From: Aurantibacter aestuarii
GTDB taxonomy: Bacteria; Bacteroidota; Bacteroidia; Flavobacteriales; Flavobacteriaceae
Assembly (NCBI RefSeq): GCF_003008425.1
Contig: NZ_PXOQ01000009.1
Location: forward strand, 689,501 to 753,500
Length of the DNA: 64,000 nucleotides
Direction of reading: 5' to 3'
The notes beneath the pieces are model-generated. The model was not told the DNA's origin, did not search any database, and saw only the letters and a list, made by a program, of their open reading frames with translations. Below are positions 1-9,480 of this stretch, piece by piece; the stretch's first letter is position 1, and every line of letters starts with the position of its first letter. The position numbers were made by a program, and so were the translations under genes.

Positions 1-1363
1 AACTTACATTAAAAATAAACAATACGAAAAGGAAACTTATGAGATTGAATTATTTCCTACACCAACAGAACTTGTTTTAAAACAAGGAGACTTAATTGCA
101 TTATCTGGAAACACAGGTGGTTCTGGTGGTCCACATTTGCATTTTGAAATTAGAGATAACGAAGAGCGCATAATAAATCCAATGCTGTTTGGTTTAACAG
201 TAAAAGACAGTAAATCTCCGGAAATTGATGGGTTTTACGCCTATCCCTTAAATGACACTTCTCATGTAAACGGTTTTAATTCTAAGCAAAAAATAAGACT
301 TACGAAACTTAAAACAGGAAGCTATAAAGCTGCAAATATAACCGCATACGGACAAATAGGTTTTGGTATAGAAAGTACAGACCAACACGATTTAGCTTAT
401 AATAATAATGGTGTTTTTAAAATTGAAACCACTTATAATGGAGTCCCTAATTATAAAATAAATTTTGAACGCTTTTCTTTTGACGAATCAAAACATATTA
501 ATCAATATATAGACTTTGAGCATTACTATGATAAAAAGAAGCGCATTCAAAAACTATATAAAGATTTAAATAATCCCTTAAGCCTCTACAAGTCTACCCT
601 AAAAGATGGTATTATTAATGTAACCGAAAATAATGCTCATATTTATAAGGTGAACGTAAGCGATTATGATGGTAATAGTTCTGAAATAAGCTTGAATATT
701 ACACCCGAGAAATCAACTAATATTATAAAAGAAGAAATATCAAAAACAAACAAGTTTATTAAGCGTGATGAAATTACAGAGTTAAAAGCTAACCACATCT
801 CGGTAACTATTCCAAAATATACATTTTACAAAGACGTAACTCTAGATTTTAAAGTTAGTGGTGATACGGTTTCTATAACACCAAAAAACAAAGCGTTAAC
901 TAATTACATTACTGTTTCTTTTGATATTTCAAACTATAAAGATAAAGATGTCGATGGTTTATATATTGCAGAACTTGTAGGCTGGAATAAATTTCCAAGT
1001 TATTCCTCAACCAAACGTATTGGCGATATTATTTATACTAAAACAAAAACTTTAGGAAGTTATACTGTTGCTTTTGATAAGGATAAACCAAGTATAACAC
1101 CTTTAAATTTTAGTGATGGAAAATGGATAAGCAACCATAAAACGCTAGAATTAAAAATAAATGATGCTACCACTGGCGTTGGCAATTATAGAGCGACCGT
1201 AAATGGTAAGTTTATTTTAATGGAGTATGACTATAAAACCAAAAAATTAGTTCATTTTTTTGATGATAATAAAGTTACAGACACTGAAAATAAATTAAAA
1301 TTAATCGTTACAGATAATGTAGGAAATAGCAGTACATTTGAAGCAACATTTTTTAGAAAATAA
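1..1363 (+). CDS. M23 family metallopeptidase, C-terminal part (5' end outside window)
   Basis: The reading frame is open from the first base of the window, so the gene begins upstream and only about 453 C-terminal residues are present. The first 50 residues hold the end of a LytM/M23 peptidase domain: a GNTGGSGGPHLHFE stretch with the HxH zinc/catalytic motif at 131-142. M23 enzymes are zinc endopeptidases that cut peptidoglycan cross-bridges in the periplasm. The following roughly 390 residues have no peptidase motif that I recognise and look like beta-rich secreted-protein domains ending in TFFRK. A TTG at 137 lies inside the HLHFE motif and cannot be the start. The TonB receptor follows after 11 nt on the same strand. 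Confidence 0.85.
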   Translation, partial: TYIKNKQYEKETYEIELFPTPTELVLKQGDLIALSGNTGGSGGPHLHFEIRDNEERIINPMLFGLTVKDSKSPEIDGFYAYPLNDTSHVNGFNSKQKIRLTKLKTGSYKAANITAYGQIGFGIESTDQHDLAYNNNGVFKIETTYNGVPNYKINFERFSFDESKHINQYIDFEHYYDKKKRIQKLYKDLNNPLSLYKSTLKDGIINVTENNAHIYKVNVSDYDGNSSEISLNITPEKSTNIIKEEISKTNKFIKRDEITELKANHISVTIPKYTFYKDVTLDFKVSGDTVSITPKNKALTNYITVSFDISNYKDKDVDGLYIAELVGWNKFPSYSSTKRIGDIIYTKTKTLGSYTVAFDKDKPSITPLNFSDGKWISNHKTLELKINDATTGVGNYRATVNGKFILMEYDYKTKKLVHFFDDNKVTDTENKLKLIVTDNVGNSSTFEATFFRK

Positions 1364-1374
1364 AATTTAGCTTT

Positions 1375-3837
1375 TTGAAAACAATCTATTTTTTTACAAG
1401 TTTTTGCCTTTTATTAGTTGCTAATGTGACTTTAGCTCAAAATGCGAGTATAAAAGGTGTGATTTTAGATGAATTTAACCAACCTATAGAAGGTGTTAAT
1501 ATTTCGTCTAACGGAAATGGCACACAATCTAACGAAAATGGTTTTTACAAGCTAGATGTTGCTGCTAACGAAACCTTTAACATCACCTTTTCACATATAT
1601 CTCATAAAAACGTTTCTGCTAACTTTCTTTTAGAACCAGGAGAACAATTTGAGTTTAACCCGGTAATGAAAGTAGACATCGAGCAAATTTCTACTGTTAC
1701 CATTAACGGGAAAAAGCGTAAAGATGTTGAAGGAATAGTAACCATTGCTCCTGCTCTACTTCGTAAAATCCCTGGCGCTAATGCAGGTGTAGAAAATATT
1801 TTAATGACGCTACCTGGCGTTAATTCAAATAATGAATTAAGTACACAATATTCTGTTAGAGGTGGAAATTTTGATGAAAACTTAGTGTATGTTAATGGTA
1901 TTGAAGTATACAGACCTTTTTTAATACGTTCGGGACAACAGGAAGGTTTTAGTTTTGTAAATAGTGATTTGGTTAGCAATGTTGAATTTTCAGCAGGTGG
2001 ATTTCAGGCAAAATATGGCGATAAATTATCTTCTGTTTTAGACATCACTTATAAAAAACCTGTTGCTTTTGAAGCGACTGTAGATTTAAGTTTATTAGGC
2101 GCAAATACAAGTGTTGCTACTGCAAGTAAAAATGGGAAGTTTACAAGTATCACTGGCTTACGTTACAGAGACAATAGTCTTTTTGTTGAAGCTAAACAAA
2201 CCGAAACCAATTACAGACCGGTTTTTGTAGATGGACAAACCTATTTAACTTATCAATTTAATTCAAAATTTGAATTGAGCTTTTTAGGTAATGCTTCATT
2301 AAATAAATACGATTACGAACCAGAATCCAGACAAACCAATTTTGGAACTCTTGACAATCCGCTAGCCTTAATTGTGGATTACGAAGGTCAGGAAAAAGAC
2401 CGCTACCAAACCTTATTTGGAGCATTACAAGGAAGCTATAATGTAAATGATGACTTAAATTTAAAATTAATCGCCTCAACATATCATACTTCAGAGGAAG
2501 AATACTTTGACATTTTAGCAAGGTATGCTTTAGGTGAAGTAAACAGTAATATTGGAGATGAAGATTTAGGTGAGGTCGAATTTAGCGTAGGTTTAGGCTC
2601 TCAGCTAAATCATGGTCGTAACGATTTAGACGCATTAATTTCTACTATCGAACAAAAAGGAACATACACTATCGATGAAAATGAATTTAAATGGTCTGTA
2701 AAATTCACCAATGAAGATATAAGAGACCGACTTGTAGAATATGAAATCATCGATTCCGTTGGTTTTTCAATAAATCCGCCAAGTTCCGGAGGGTTTAACG
2801 ACCAACCTTACTCGCCAGATAACGCCCCAATAGTAGCCTTTCAAAATGTAAGAGCAAGAAATAATACCATAATTAACAGACTGCAAAGTTATTTACAATG
2901 GAGTAAACGTTCTTTTATTGGTGAGCATGAGGTTTGGTATAATGCAGGAGTTAGAGTACATAATTGGAGTGTAAATGATGAATTATCTAATAGCGTTACA
3001 CAAACCGTTTTTAGTCCAAGAGCACAGTTTGCAATTAAACCAGATTGGAAAAAAGACATGCTATTTCGTATAGGGACCGGACTGTATTATCAACCTCCAT
3101 TTTATAGAGAATTACGTGCTCAAAATGGTGTGGTAAATCCTAATGTAAAAGCTCAAAAATCGTTTCATATTGTTATAGGAAATGATTACAGTTTTAATTT
3201 ATGGGATAGACCATTTAAATTAACTAGTGAAGCTTATTATAAAGGAATAACCGATGTAAATCCATATTCTGTTGAAAATGTACGAATCCGTTATAATGCA
3301 ACAAACGACACTGAAGCGTATGCTTATGGACTAGATTTAAGATTAAATGGAGAATTTGTTCCAGGTACAGAAAGTTGGTTTAGTTTAGGATATTTAAAGA
3401 CCGAAGAAAATCGTAATAACAGAGGTTTTATAGCAAGACCAACCGACCAACGTTTTAAATTTGCGGCGCTATTTCAGGATTATGTTCCAAGCTTACCAAA
3501 TTTTAAAATGTATTTAAATTTGGTTTATAATTCTGGTTTACCAGGTGGATCACCAAGTTATGCCGATGCCTACGAGTATCAAAACCGACTACCAAGTTAC
3601 AAACGTGCCGATGTAGGATTGTTATTTGTCGTGGTTGACGAAAACAAACAATTTGATAGCGGTTGGAGAAAACCTTTTAAAAACTTAAATTTTGGATTTG
3701 AGATTTTTAATATTTTTAATAATCAAAATTCAATTACCAATACTTGGGTTAGAGATGTGTACAGTAAGCGTCAGTTTGCCATACCTAATTTTTTAAGTCC
3801 GCGTGTGTTTAATGTTAAAGTCACTATGAGTTTTTAA
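1375..3837 (+). CDS. TonB-dependent receptor with carboxypeptidase-like regulatory domain
   Basis: An 820-residue outer-membrane receptor. It has a signal peptide (residues 1-21, ending TLAQ), a carboxypeptidase-regulatory-like beta-sandwich (about 24-100), a plug domain (about 115-225, with LPGVNS, YSVRGGNFDENLVYVNGIE and GGFQAKYGDKLSSVLDI) and a C-terminal 22-strand-type barrel ending in a terminal phenylalanine (VTMSF). Such proteins import a large substrate using TonB energy; the substrate cannot be read from sequence. There is no SusD partner next door, so a SusCD glycan pair is unlikely. Translation appears to start at TTG 1375, just after the M23 gene, and the next gene begins 1 nt after the stop, so the three probably share a transcript. 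Confidence 0.9.
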   Translation: MKTIYFFTSFCLLLVANVTLAQNASIKGVILDEFNQPIEGVNISSNGNGTQSNENGFYKLDVAANETFNITFSHISHKNVSANFLLEPGEQFEFNPVMKVDIEQISTVTINGKKRKDVEGIVTIAPALLRKIPGANAGVENILMTLPGVNSNNELSTQYSVRGGNFDENLVYVNGIEVYRPFLIRSGQQEGFSFVNSDLVSNVEFSAGGFQAKYGDKLSSVLDITYKKPVAFEATVDLSLLGANTSVATASKNGKFTSITGLRYRDNSLFVEAKQTETNYRPVFVDGQTYLTYQFNSKFELSFLGNASLNKYDYEPESRQTNFGTLDNPLALIVDYEGQEKDRYQTLFGALQGSYNVNDDLNLKLIASTYHTSEEEYFDILARYALGEVNSNIGDEDLGEVEFSVGLGSQLNHGRNDLDALISTIEQKGTYTIDENEFKWSVKFTNEDIRDRLVEYEIIDSVGFSINPPSSGGFNDQPYSPDNAPIVAFQNVRARNNTIINRLQSYLQWSKRSFIGEHEVWYNAGVRVHNWSVNDELSNSVTQTVFSPRAQFAIKPDWKKDMLFRIGTGLYYQPPFYRELRAQNGVVNPNVKAQKSFHIVIGNDYSFNLWDRPFKLTSEAYYKGITDVNPYSVENVRIRYNATNDTEAYAYGLDLRLNGEFVPGTESWFSLGYLKTEENRNNRGFIARPTDQRFKFAALFQDYVPSLPNFKMYLNLVYNSGLPGGSPSYADAYEYQNRLPSYKRADVGLLFVVVDENKQFDSGWRKPFKNLNFGFEIFNIFNNQNSITNTWVRDVYSKRQFAIPNFLSPRVFNVKVTMSF

Positions 3838-3838
3838 A

Positions 3839-4225
3839 ATGAGTTATGAAACGTTAATGTTTATTCATTTATACTCTGTAGTTCCTTCATTTGTATTAGG
3901 GACCTTAAATTTAATATTAAGAAAAGGAACTAATTTACACAAAACATTGGGGCGAATTTATATGATACTTATGCTCTTTACAGCTGTAGTAACTCTATTT
4001 ATGAAAGCCCATGTGGGACCCGTATTTTTAAATCATTTTGGATATATTCATTTATTTAGCGTTCTAACCATTTACACAATTCCTACCGCATATACCGCTA
4101 TAAGAAGAGGTGATGTTAAGGTGCATAAACGAAAAATGATTCTTTTATACTTTGGAGCATTAATTATTGCTGGCGGATTTACTTTTTTCCCTGGACGCTA
4201 TTTACACGAAGTGTTTTTTGGTTAA
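3839..4225 (+). CDS. DUF2306-like four-helix membrane protein
   Basis: A 128-residue integral membrane protein with four hydrophobic helices. Conserved-looking polar motifs are HKTLGRIYM (about 33-41) between helices 1 and 2, and VHKRKMI (about 94-100) before helix 4. This matches the layout of DUF2306 / predicted membrane proteins, whose function is unknown. It starts 1 nt after the stop of the TonB receptor gene, so it is probably translationally linked to it. Confidence 0.7.
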   Translation: MSYETLMFIHLYSVVPSFVLGTLNLILRKGTNLHKTLGRIYMILMLFTAVVTLFMKAHVGPVFLNHFGYIHLFSVLTIYTIPTAYTAIRRGDVKVHKRKMILLYFGALIIAGGFTFFPGRYLHEVFFG

Positions 4226-4230
4226 TTTTT

Positions 4231-4256
4231 AAATTTAAGAATCTTCATTTAAATTT
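4231..4256 (+). terminator. weak AT-only hairpin after the DUF2306 gene
   Basis: AAATTTAA at 4231-4238 pairs with TTAAATTT at 4249-4256. The stem is 8 A-T pairs without G-C pairs or a clean T tract, so it is only a possible terminator before the next promoter. Confidence 0.25.
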
Positions 4257-4280
4257 TAAATAAGCTAAACTAAAGCATCG

Positions 4281-4288
4281 TATCTTTA
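4281..4288 (+). promoter_or_regulatory. -7 box TATCTTTA upstream of the Lacal_2735 gene
   Basis: TATCTTTA differs from the Bacteroidota -7 consensus TAnnTTTG only in its last base. It lies 10 nt before the ATG of the small gene at 4299. No clear -33 TTG is seen. Confidence 0.4.
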
Positions 4289-4298
4289 CTAAAAAAAT

Positions 4299-4469
4299 AT
4301 GTTTGGACTATTTAAAAAGAAAACAGAACTTGAAAAATTAGAGCTACAACATAAAAAGCTACTAGAGGAAGCTTTTAAATTGTCTAAAACAAACCGAAGT
4401 GCTAGTGACCAAAAACAACTGGAAGCTCAACAAGTTTTAGATAAAATTGAAGCACTACAAAATAAATAA
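4299..4469 (+). CDS. Lacal_2735 family small protein (DUF6435-like)
   Basis: A 56-residue reading frame with ATG 4299 and stop TAA 4467. It begins MFGLFKKKTELEKLELQHKK and ends with KIEALQNK. The short FGLFKKK head followed by a charged, heptad-like helix rich in K/E/L matches my recollection of the small flavobacterial Lacal_2735 family, which has no known function. The protein is likely cytosolic, possibly a short coiled coil. A near-consensus promoter lies just upstream, and the SDR gene starts 5 nt after its stop, so the two are probably cotranscribed. Confidence 0.75.
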   Translation: MFGLFKKKTELEKLELQHKKLLEEAFKLSKTNRSASDQKQLEAQQVLDKIEALQNK

Positions 4470-4474
4470 ACTGG

Positions 4475-5593
4475 ATGAATTGCTTACTCACGGGAGCTAC
4501 AGGTATTGTTGGTAGTCACATCTTATTTGAGTGGCTACATACCGCATTGACTACTTCTAAGATCAATCATTTATATGTCGTCATTAGAGCCAATCAACAT
4601 ACCGCAAAAGACCGCTTGCTTCAAATTTTAAATGATTCTAATAAACCTTCAAATTTAAATTCGTTTTCACCTGAAGAATTAATATCAAAAATTACGGTAA
4701 TTGATAGTGACTTAAAAACACTTCAGCTTCATCATTTTAAAGCCTTACAAATAGACAGCATTATTCATTGCGCTGGTTCTACAAATTTAATGCCTTCTGG
4801 CGATACCGAGAATCTTGTAAATGAACAAAATTTTGAAGTGACCAAGCATTTACTTCACACATTTAAAAGAGAAATTAAAAGATTTATTTACATCAGCACC
4901 GCTTATTCATTTGGTATTCAAAAAGATAAAGTTGACGATTTTATTGAAAACCACACTATAAATCAATTTAGAAACCCTTACGAAGCATCTAAATATGAAA
5001 GTGAAACTTATGTAAAGCAATTTTGTAAATCACATCAGATTATTTCTCAAATTTTAAGACCAAGTATTGTTTGTGGGAGATTAATAGAGCCTCCTTTTTT
5101 TGAAACTCCAAAATTTGATGTGTTTTATAGCTGGCCAATGTTTTTAAATAAATATGCACAGCATTGTAAAGAGCATTTTAGAATCTGGATAGACAAAAAA
5201 AGCGGTCTTAATATTGTACCGGTAGATTTTGTAGCAAAAACAGTTATTCATGCCGTTTTACATCCAGAAATTACGGAACTTAATATTGTTAATCCAAAAC
5301 AAATTTTACACAAAGATTATGTAGGTCACGTATTAAAATCTTTTAGAATTAATTCCTTCGAGTTTACCTCAAAAAAACCAGAACATCTTAACCCGTTCGA
5401 AACGCTTTACTATAAAAGTATTGGGGTTTTATTTGAAAAATATGTGTCAATACCAGATTTGCAATTTAACGCTGAAGGCATTTTAAAAGTTATTGAAACT
5501 TTAGATTTAAATATCAACTTAGATGTACACTCCAACTTTATGAAACTGGTTGATTTTTCGGTTGAAAAAAACTTTAGAAAAAGTTATTCTTAA
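4475..5593 (+). CDS. SDR-family NAD(P)-dependent reductase (thioester-reductase / male-sterility type)
   Basis: A 372-residue extended short-chain dehydrogenase/reductase. The Rossmann glycine motif TGATGIVGS is at residues 6-14. An HCAGSTNL segment is at 98-105 and the catalytic YxxxK pair is Y169/K173 (NPYEASKYE). The architecture resembles NAD_binding_4 (male sterility / thioester reductase) proteins that reduce acyl thioesters or modify sugar-like substrates. The substrate cannot be stated. It follows the Lacal_2735 gene by 5 nt, and its last codons overlap by 4 nt the convergent hydrolase gene. Confidence 0.8.
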   Translation: MNCLLTGATGIVGSHILFEWLHTALTTSKINHLYVVIRANQHTAKDRLLQILNDSNKPSNLNSFSPEELISKITVIDSDLKTLQLHHFKALQIDSIIHCAGSTNLMPSGDTENLVNEQNFEVTKHLLHTFKREIKRFIYISTAYSFGIQKDKVDDFIENHTINQFRNPYEASKYESETYVKQFCKSHQIISQILRPSIVCGRLIEPPFFETPKFDVFYSWPMFLNKYAQHCKEHFRIWIDKKSGLNIVPVDFVAKTVIHAVLHPEITELNIVNPKQILHKDYVGHVLKSFRINSFEFTSKKPEHLNPFETLYYKSIGVLFEKYVSIPDLQFNAEGILKVIETLDLNINLDVHSNFMKLVDFSVEKNFRKSYS

Positions 5594-6369
5594 AGTGATT
5601 TTATAAATGTTATAGATTGTAAATTAAATATCTCTGGCTCATCCACATTAACCACATGTCCACAGTTTTTAATAACATACAAGCTGGATTTAACATGCTG
5701 ATGAACCATTTTTTTTATAGAAGGTAGAAACAAGTGGTCTTGTTCTCCCATAACATATAAAGTAGGAATTTTAATATCTTTTGCTCTAAAAAAACGCAGT
5801 AAAGGATTAATTTCTGAGGTTAATTTAAACCAACGAATAAACTCTTTCTGATACATTTTCTTAGCCTCATTTACAAAAAGAGATCGTGAAGTTTTATGAT
5901 TTTTACGAGGCATAATAATAAATGCAAAAAACTTATATAACAACATATAAGGTACCACAGATTTAAAAATAACACCCAATTTCATGAGTATTTGAGAGCG
6001 CAAATCTAGTTTCATGATTGCGCCACCCATAATCATACTTTGCACGCGGTTGGGATATTTTTCGGCGAGATTTCTAATTAAAATTGTACCTAAGGATATG
6101 CCTACAAAATGAGATTTTTGAATATCAAGAAAATCCAATAATTCTAAAATATCATTAGTAATAGCATCAAAAGTATATTTGGTTTTAAAAGTGTCTTTAA
6201 GTTTTGGTTTACTGTTACCATGACCTCTTAAATCTAACATAAGGACATTAAACTCCTTTTTAAAAGCTCTAATTTGCTTAAACCAAATACTACTGCTGCC
6301 TCCTGCTCCATGAACAAAAGTAACCCATTGGGTAGAGGTGTCGTGTAAATAAGTGGTATGGTTTAACAT
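5590..6369 (-). CDS. alpha/beta hydrolase
   Basis: A 259-residue alpha/beta-hydrolase-fold protein. The oxyanion-hole segment VHGAGGSSSIW is at 19-29 and the DLRGHGNS turn at 46-53. The nucleophile elbow GISLG has Ser92, the likely acid is Asp211 (GEQDHLF) and His238 (NCGHVVNVDEPE) completes the triad. No signal peptide is seen, so it is probably cytosolic. The substrate is unknown. It starts 3 nt downstream of the cysteine desulfurase stop codon, so the two form an operon read from the promoter near 7556. Confidence 0.85.
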   Translation of the reverse strand: MLNHTTYLHDTSTQWVTFVHGAGGSSSIWFKQIRAFKKEFNVLMLDLRGHGNSKPKLKDTFKTKYTFDAITNDILELLDFLDIQKSHFVGISLGTILIRNLAEKYPNRVQSMIMGGAIMKLDLRSQILMKLGVIFKSVVPYMLLYKFFAFIIMPRKNHKTSRSLFVNEAKKMYQKEFIRWFKLTSEINPLLRFFRAKDIKIPTLYVMGEQDHLFLPSIKKMVHQHVKSSLYVIKNCGHVVNVDEPEIFNLQSITFIKSL

Positions 6370-6372
6370 GTG

Positions 6373-7518
6373 TTACATGGCTACAATAGCTTTTAATTCG
6401 CTTACAGCATAATCGATATCTGCTTTTGTATTAAATTTTGAAAATGAAAATCGTAACGAAGGTTTTTTCATCTGTTCCTCTGTTAAAATTTGCGATAACA
6501 CATGCGAGCCTTTAGTACTACCACTTTGGCAGGCACTACCTTTAGAACAGGCAATCCCTTTTAAATCCATTTGAAACAACATCATTGGTGCCTTTTCGGG
6601 AGCAACTGGTAAGCATACATTAATTAAGGTATAAGTGCTATTTTCAAAACAAGCACAATTACCATTAAATTCTGCATCCGGAATAGCTTCACTTAAAGTC
6701 TCTATAAAATATCTTTTTAAAGATTTTACATATTCACGTTCTTGGTCCAGATTATCGTAAGACATTTGTAATGCCTTTTCTAAACCTACAATATTGTGAA
6801 CAGACTCGGTTCCTGCACGCAAACCACGCTCCTGTTCACCTCCAAAAATTAAGGGTTTAATACCAGAACTTTTCTTAACGTATGCAAAACCTACGCCTTT
6901 TGGTCCATGAAATTTATGAGCGGAAACAGCTAAGAAATCGACATTAATAGCTTGTAAATCCATTTCAAAATGCCCGACAGATTGTACTGTGTCGCTATGA
7001 AATAAAGCATTATTCGCTTTACATAAATCGCCTACACGCTTAATATCTAAAATATTACCTATTTCATTATTAATGTGCATTAAACTCACTAAAACATCTT
7101 TATTAGCTTTTAGTAGCTCTTCCAAGTGTTCGTAATCTACATGACCACAATCATCTAAATTAACATACAGTATATTAGTACCAAATTCCTTATGAAGTTG
7201 ATTTACTGAATATAAAACTGCGTGGTGCTCTATTCTAGAAGTAATAATTGTTTTTACTCCTAAATCTCTAACGGCACTGTTAAGGACCAGATTATCTGCT
7301 TCTGTACCACCAGAAGTGAAAATAATTTCTGCAGGAGTAGTGTTTAAATACTTTGCAACCGTTTTACGTGCGCTCTCTATTAAAGATTTTGCGCTTCTAC
7401 CAACACTATGTGTTGAAGAAGCATTTCCATAATTTTCTAAAAGCACACTTGTCATAGCAGTAACTACTTCCGGTCTTAATTGTGTGGTTGCAGCGCTATC
7501 AAAATAAACAGTTCTCAT
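6373..7518 (-). CDS. cysteine desulfurase (NifS/IscS-like, PLP-dependent)
   Basis: A 381-residue class V aminotransferase-fold enzyme that removes sulfur from cysteine for Fe-S cluster and thiolation pathways. Visible features are the TSGGTEADN PLP-phosphate loop (68-76), the His pair 98-99 stacking on PLP, the Schiff-base lysine K202 in SAHKFHGPKG, and the persulfide cysteine C330 in SKGSACQSGS with the IscS-like loop. It is not next to iscU, iscA or suf genes. Its partner acceptor may be MnmA, encoded at 34191-35381, but that is inference. Confidence 0.9.
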   Translation of the reverse strand: MRTVYFDSAATTQLRPEVVTAMTSVLLENYGNASSTHSVGRSAKSLIESARKTVAKYLNTTPAEIIFTSGGTEADNLVLNSAVRDLGVKTIITSRIEHHAVLYSVNQLHKEFGTNILYVNLDDCGHVDYEHLEELLKANKDVLVSLMHINNEIGNILDIKRVGDLCKANNALFHSDTVQSVGHFEMDLQAINVDFLAVSAHKFHGPKGVGFAYVKKSSGIKPLIFGGEQERGLRAGTESVHNIVGLEKALQMSYDNLDQEREYVKSLKRYFIETLSEAIPDAEFNGNCACFENSTYTLINVCLPVAPEKAPMMLFQMDLKGIACSKGSACQSGSTKGSHVLSQILTEEQMKKPSLRFSFSKFNTKADIDYAVSELKAIVAM

Positions 7519-7555
7519 TAACTAGTATTTTTTTGGGTTTTATTAAGTAATTCGA

Positions 7556-7563
7556 CAAAAATA
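7556..7563 (-). promoter_or_regulatory. -7 promoter box for the cysteine desulfurase operon
   Basis: The minus strand reads TATTTTTG, a perfect TAnnTTTG box, 37 nt upstream of the desulfurase ATG. It is back-to-back with the plus-strand box at 7614. Confidence 0.5.
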
Positions 7564-7613
7564 ACTTAAATAAAATTAATTTACATAAGCTTATATTAAT
7601 CAATCAAATCTTT

Positions 7614-7621
7614 TATTTTTG
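7614..7621 (+). promoter_or_regulatory. -7 promoter box for the Asp-rich lipoprotein gene
   Basis: TATTTTTG is a perfect TAnnTTTG match 18 nt before the ATG at 7640. Confidence 0.5.
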
Positions 7622-7639
7622 TTTCAAACTTAATGTATT

Positions 7640-8581
7640 ATGAAAAAGTGGTTTATAATTAGTGCTTTACTTCTATTCTCATGTAATGATGGAGATATTA
7701 TTACAGAAACTTTAGAGTTTGGTGATACATTTGAGGCTTGTGGAGAATTAGTTCTATATAAAGTAAAAACTAATCCAAATGAAACTCTATCCTTTCAAAT
7801 AACAAGTCCAGCAATTAGTTTAGAAGATTTATTACAAACAGAACCTGCAAGTGACACTAATCCGCCACTTGTAAATTTAGTAAACCCAACGCCTGCAAGT
7901 ATTACTGTAGGTAGTTCAAATATTTTAACTTTTAGAAGTTATGATGCAGCACCAAATAATATTTTTTGTAACGATGTACCTCCAACAAACATTGTAATTA
8001 CACAAGACTTTACATCTAGCTCTGGCGAAGCTGCTTTTACGATTAGTTTATTTGAAGATGATAATGATGGTATTCCTGCAGAATTTGAAGACCTTAACGG
8101 TAACGGCGATTTAAATGATGATGATACCGATGGTGATGGCTTACCTAATTATTTAGATCCAGATGATGATGGAGATAACGTATTAACCATAAACGAAGAA
8201 GTAAATTTTGATGCAAGTCTAGCCAACCCTTTAAGCTTGGCACTTAACACCAATAGTAATGAAGATAATATTCCTAATTATTTAGATAATGATGACGATG
8301 GTGATGGCGTTTTAACAATTAATGAAGAACAATTTACACAAAATTTAAACCCAACTGATGATATTTCTACCGCTACAATAGGTCCAGATTATTTAAATAA
8401 TGCTGTATTTGAAAGTGTTACAACTATGGAATATAGAGATCATATCATTACACAAACCTTTACAGTTGCTTTAAAGTTTTTTAATATTACGTTCCCAAAT
8501 ATTCAATATACCGAATTGGATTTTGGAACTTTAAATAGTGGAGAAACCACTAGAACACGTATTTACAAACCAGAATTTTAA
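7640..8581 (+). CDS. lipoprotein with Asp-rich calcium-binding-type repeats
   Basis: A 313-residue exported lipoprotein. The signal sequence ends in a lipobox LFSC with Cys15. Residues about 137-185 and 210-225 are thrombospondin-3 / EF-hand-like acidic repeats (DTDGDGLPNYLDPDDDGD, LDNDDDGDGVLTINEE), which bind calcium in known families. The C-terminal 80 residues are not acidic and of unknown fold. Similar proteins in flavobacteria are surface lipoproteins of unassigned function. Its stop is 1 nt from the end of the convergent Smr gene. Confidence 0.8.
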   Translation: MKKWFIISALLLFSCNDGDIITETLEFGDTFEACGELVLYKVKTNPNETLSFQITSPAISLEDLLQTEPASDTNPPLVNLVNPTPASITVGSSNILTFRSYDAAPNNIFCNDVPPTNIVITQDFTSSSGEAAFTISLFEDDNDGIPAEFEDLNGNGDLNDDDTDGDGLPNYLDPDDDGDNVLTINEEVNFDASLANPLSLALNTNSNEDNIPNYLDNDDDGDGVLTINEEQFTQNLNPTDDISTATIGPDYLNNAVFESVTTMEYRDHIITQTFTVALKFFNITFPNIQYTELDFGTLNSGETTRTRIYKPEF

Positions 8582-8582
8582 A

Positions 8583-9140
8583 CTAAGATTTACTTTGAAA
8601 AATATAGACTTCTGTAGCTCCTAAACCGTATTTTTTATAGTCGGCATCATAGTATTTAATATTGTCATAGCGTCCAAATAAATATTCTAATTCCATTTTA
8701 AGAACGCCTTCACCAACACCATGAATAAATACGATTTTCTGTAAGTTTTTTTTCATTGCAAATTCTAACTTATGCTGTGCTGTATCTAACTGAATAGTTT
8801 TCTTATCATGAGCTGTTAAGAATCTTTCATTAGCAACAAGATGATGAATATGAAGATCGACTTCCATAGTTGGCTCATAACGCTCTTTTTTACGAGATAC
8901 AACAGTGTTTTTTCGTTTTGTTTCGGACTTTTCTTTTAAAACCTCGTTAAAAGAATCATAATCAAAAAAAGCATTGTCATCTAATGGTTTAGGTCTTTTT
9001 ATAATTTCATTAATCTTAAAATTAAGTTCAAAACCATCCTCAGAAATAATATAAACCGTATCATTTTTAATAGACGTAATTTGACCAATAATAGCATCGT
9101 CTAAAACCTCAATAATATCTCCTTTTTTAAATATTTTCAT
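8583..9140 (-). CDS. Smr-domain (MutS2 C-terminal-like) DUF2027-type protein
   Basis: A 185-residue protein. Residues 1-50 look like a small KOW/SH3-type barrel (GDIIEVLDDAIIGQITSI). The C-terminal half is a Smr domain with the DLHIHHL motif (about 105-111) and the HGVGEGVLK motif (about 140-148), ending GATEVYIF. Smr domains bind or nick nucleic acids, and recent family work links them to stalled-ribosome mRNA cleavage; the role here is inference. It overlaps the upstream small membrane gene by 14 nt, indicating translational coupling. Confidence 0.8.
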   Translation of the reverse strand: MKIFKKGDIIEVLDDAIIGQITSIKNDTVYIISEDGFELNFKINEIIKRPKPLDDNAFFDYDSFNEVLKEKSETKRKNTVVSRKKERYEPTMEVDLHIHHLVANERFLTAHDKKTIQLDTAQHKLEFAMKKNLQKIVFIHGVGEGVLKMELEYLFGRYDNIKYYDADYKKYGLGATEVYIFQSKS

Positions 9141-9333
9141 CTTCTTCTATTGAATTTAAGACCTTAGTCTCATCTGTTTTACACGGTATTTTAGATTGTA
9201 ACTTGTAAACCGAAAACATTACTAAAATTAATCCTATAATTTTGAAATAGACAAGTCCAAAAAAACTATCATTTAAAAGCAAACACAAGCCAATAAAAAT
9301 TGCTAAATAGTAAAAAATAAAATTCATATACAC
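9127..9333 (-). CDS. small membrane protein of unknown function
   Basis: A 68-residue protein with two hydrophobic helices (about 3-22 and 26-44) followed by a polar tail rich in K/E/D. I do not recognise a family. Its 3' end overlaps the start of the Smr-domain gene by 14 nt in another frame, which supports it being a real, cotranslated gene. Confidence 0.6.
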   Translation of the reverse strand: MYMNFIFYYLAIFIGLCLLLNDSFFGLVYFKIIGLILVMFSVYKLQSKIPCKTDETKVLNSIEEDENI

Positions 9334-9480
9334 TAAAATTCAATTACCGTTTAAAGATAAAATATGCATTTTAACTAAAAAACAGGTTTTAGAAACAAAT
9401 TTAAGCTTCTTAATTAAGTAATTAACAGCAATTTGTTTATATTTATTATTATTAATGATTTTTACATTTTAAATTTATTT

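Noticed and set aside
1375-3837. Calling the TonB receptor a SusC of a glycan-use locus.
   Set aside because: No SusD-like lipoprotein or glycoside hydrolase is adjacent.
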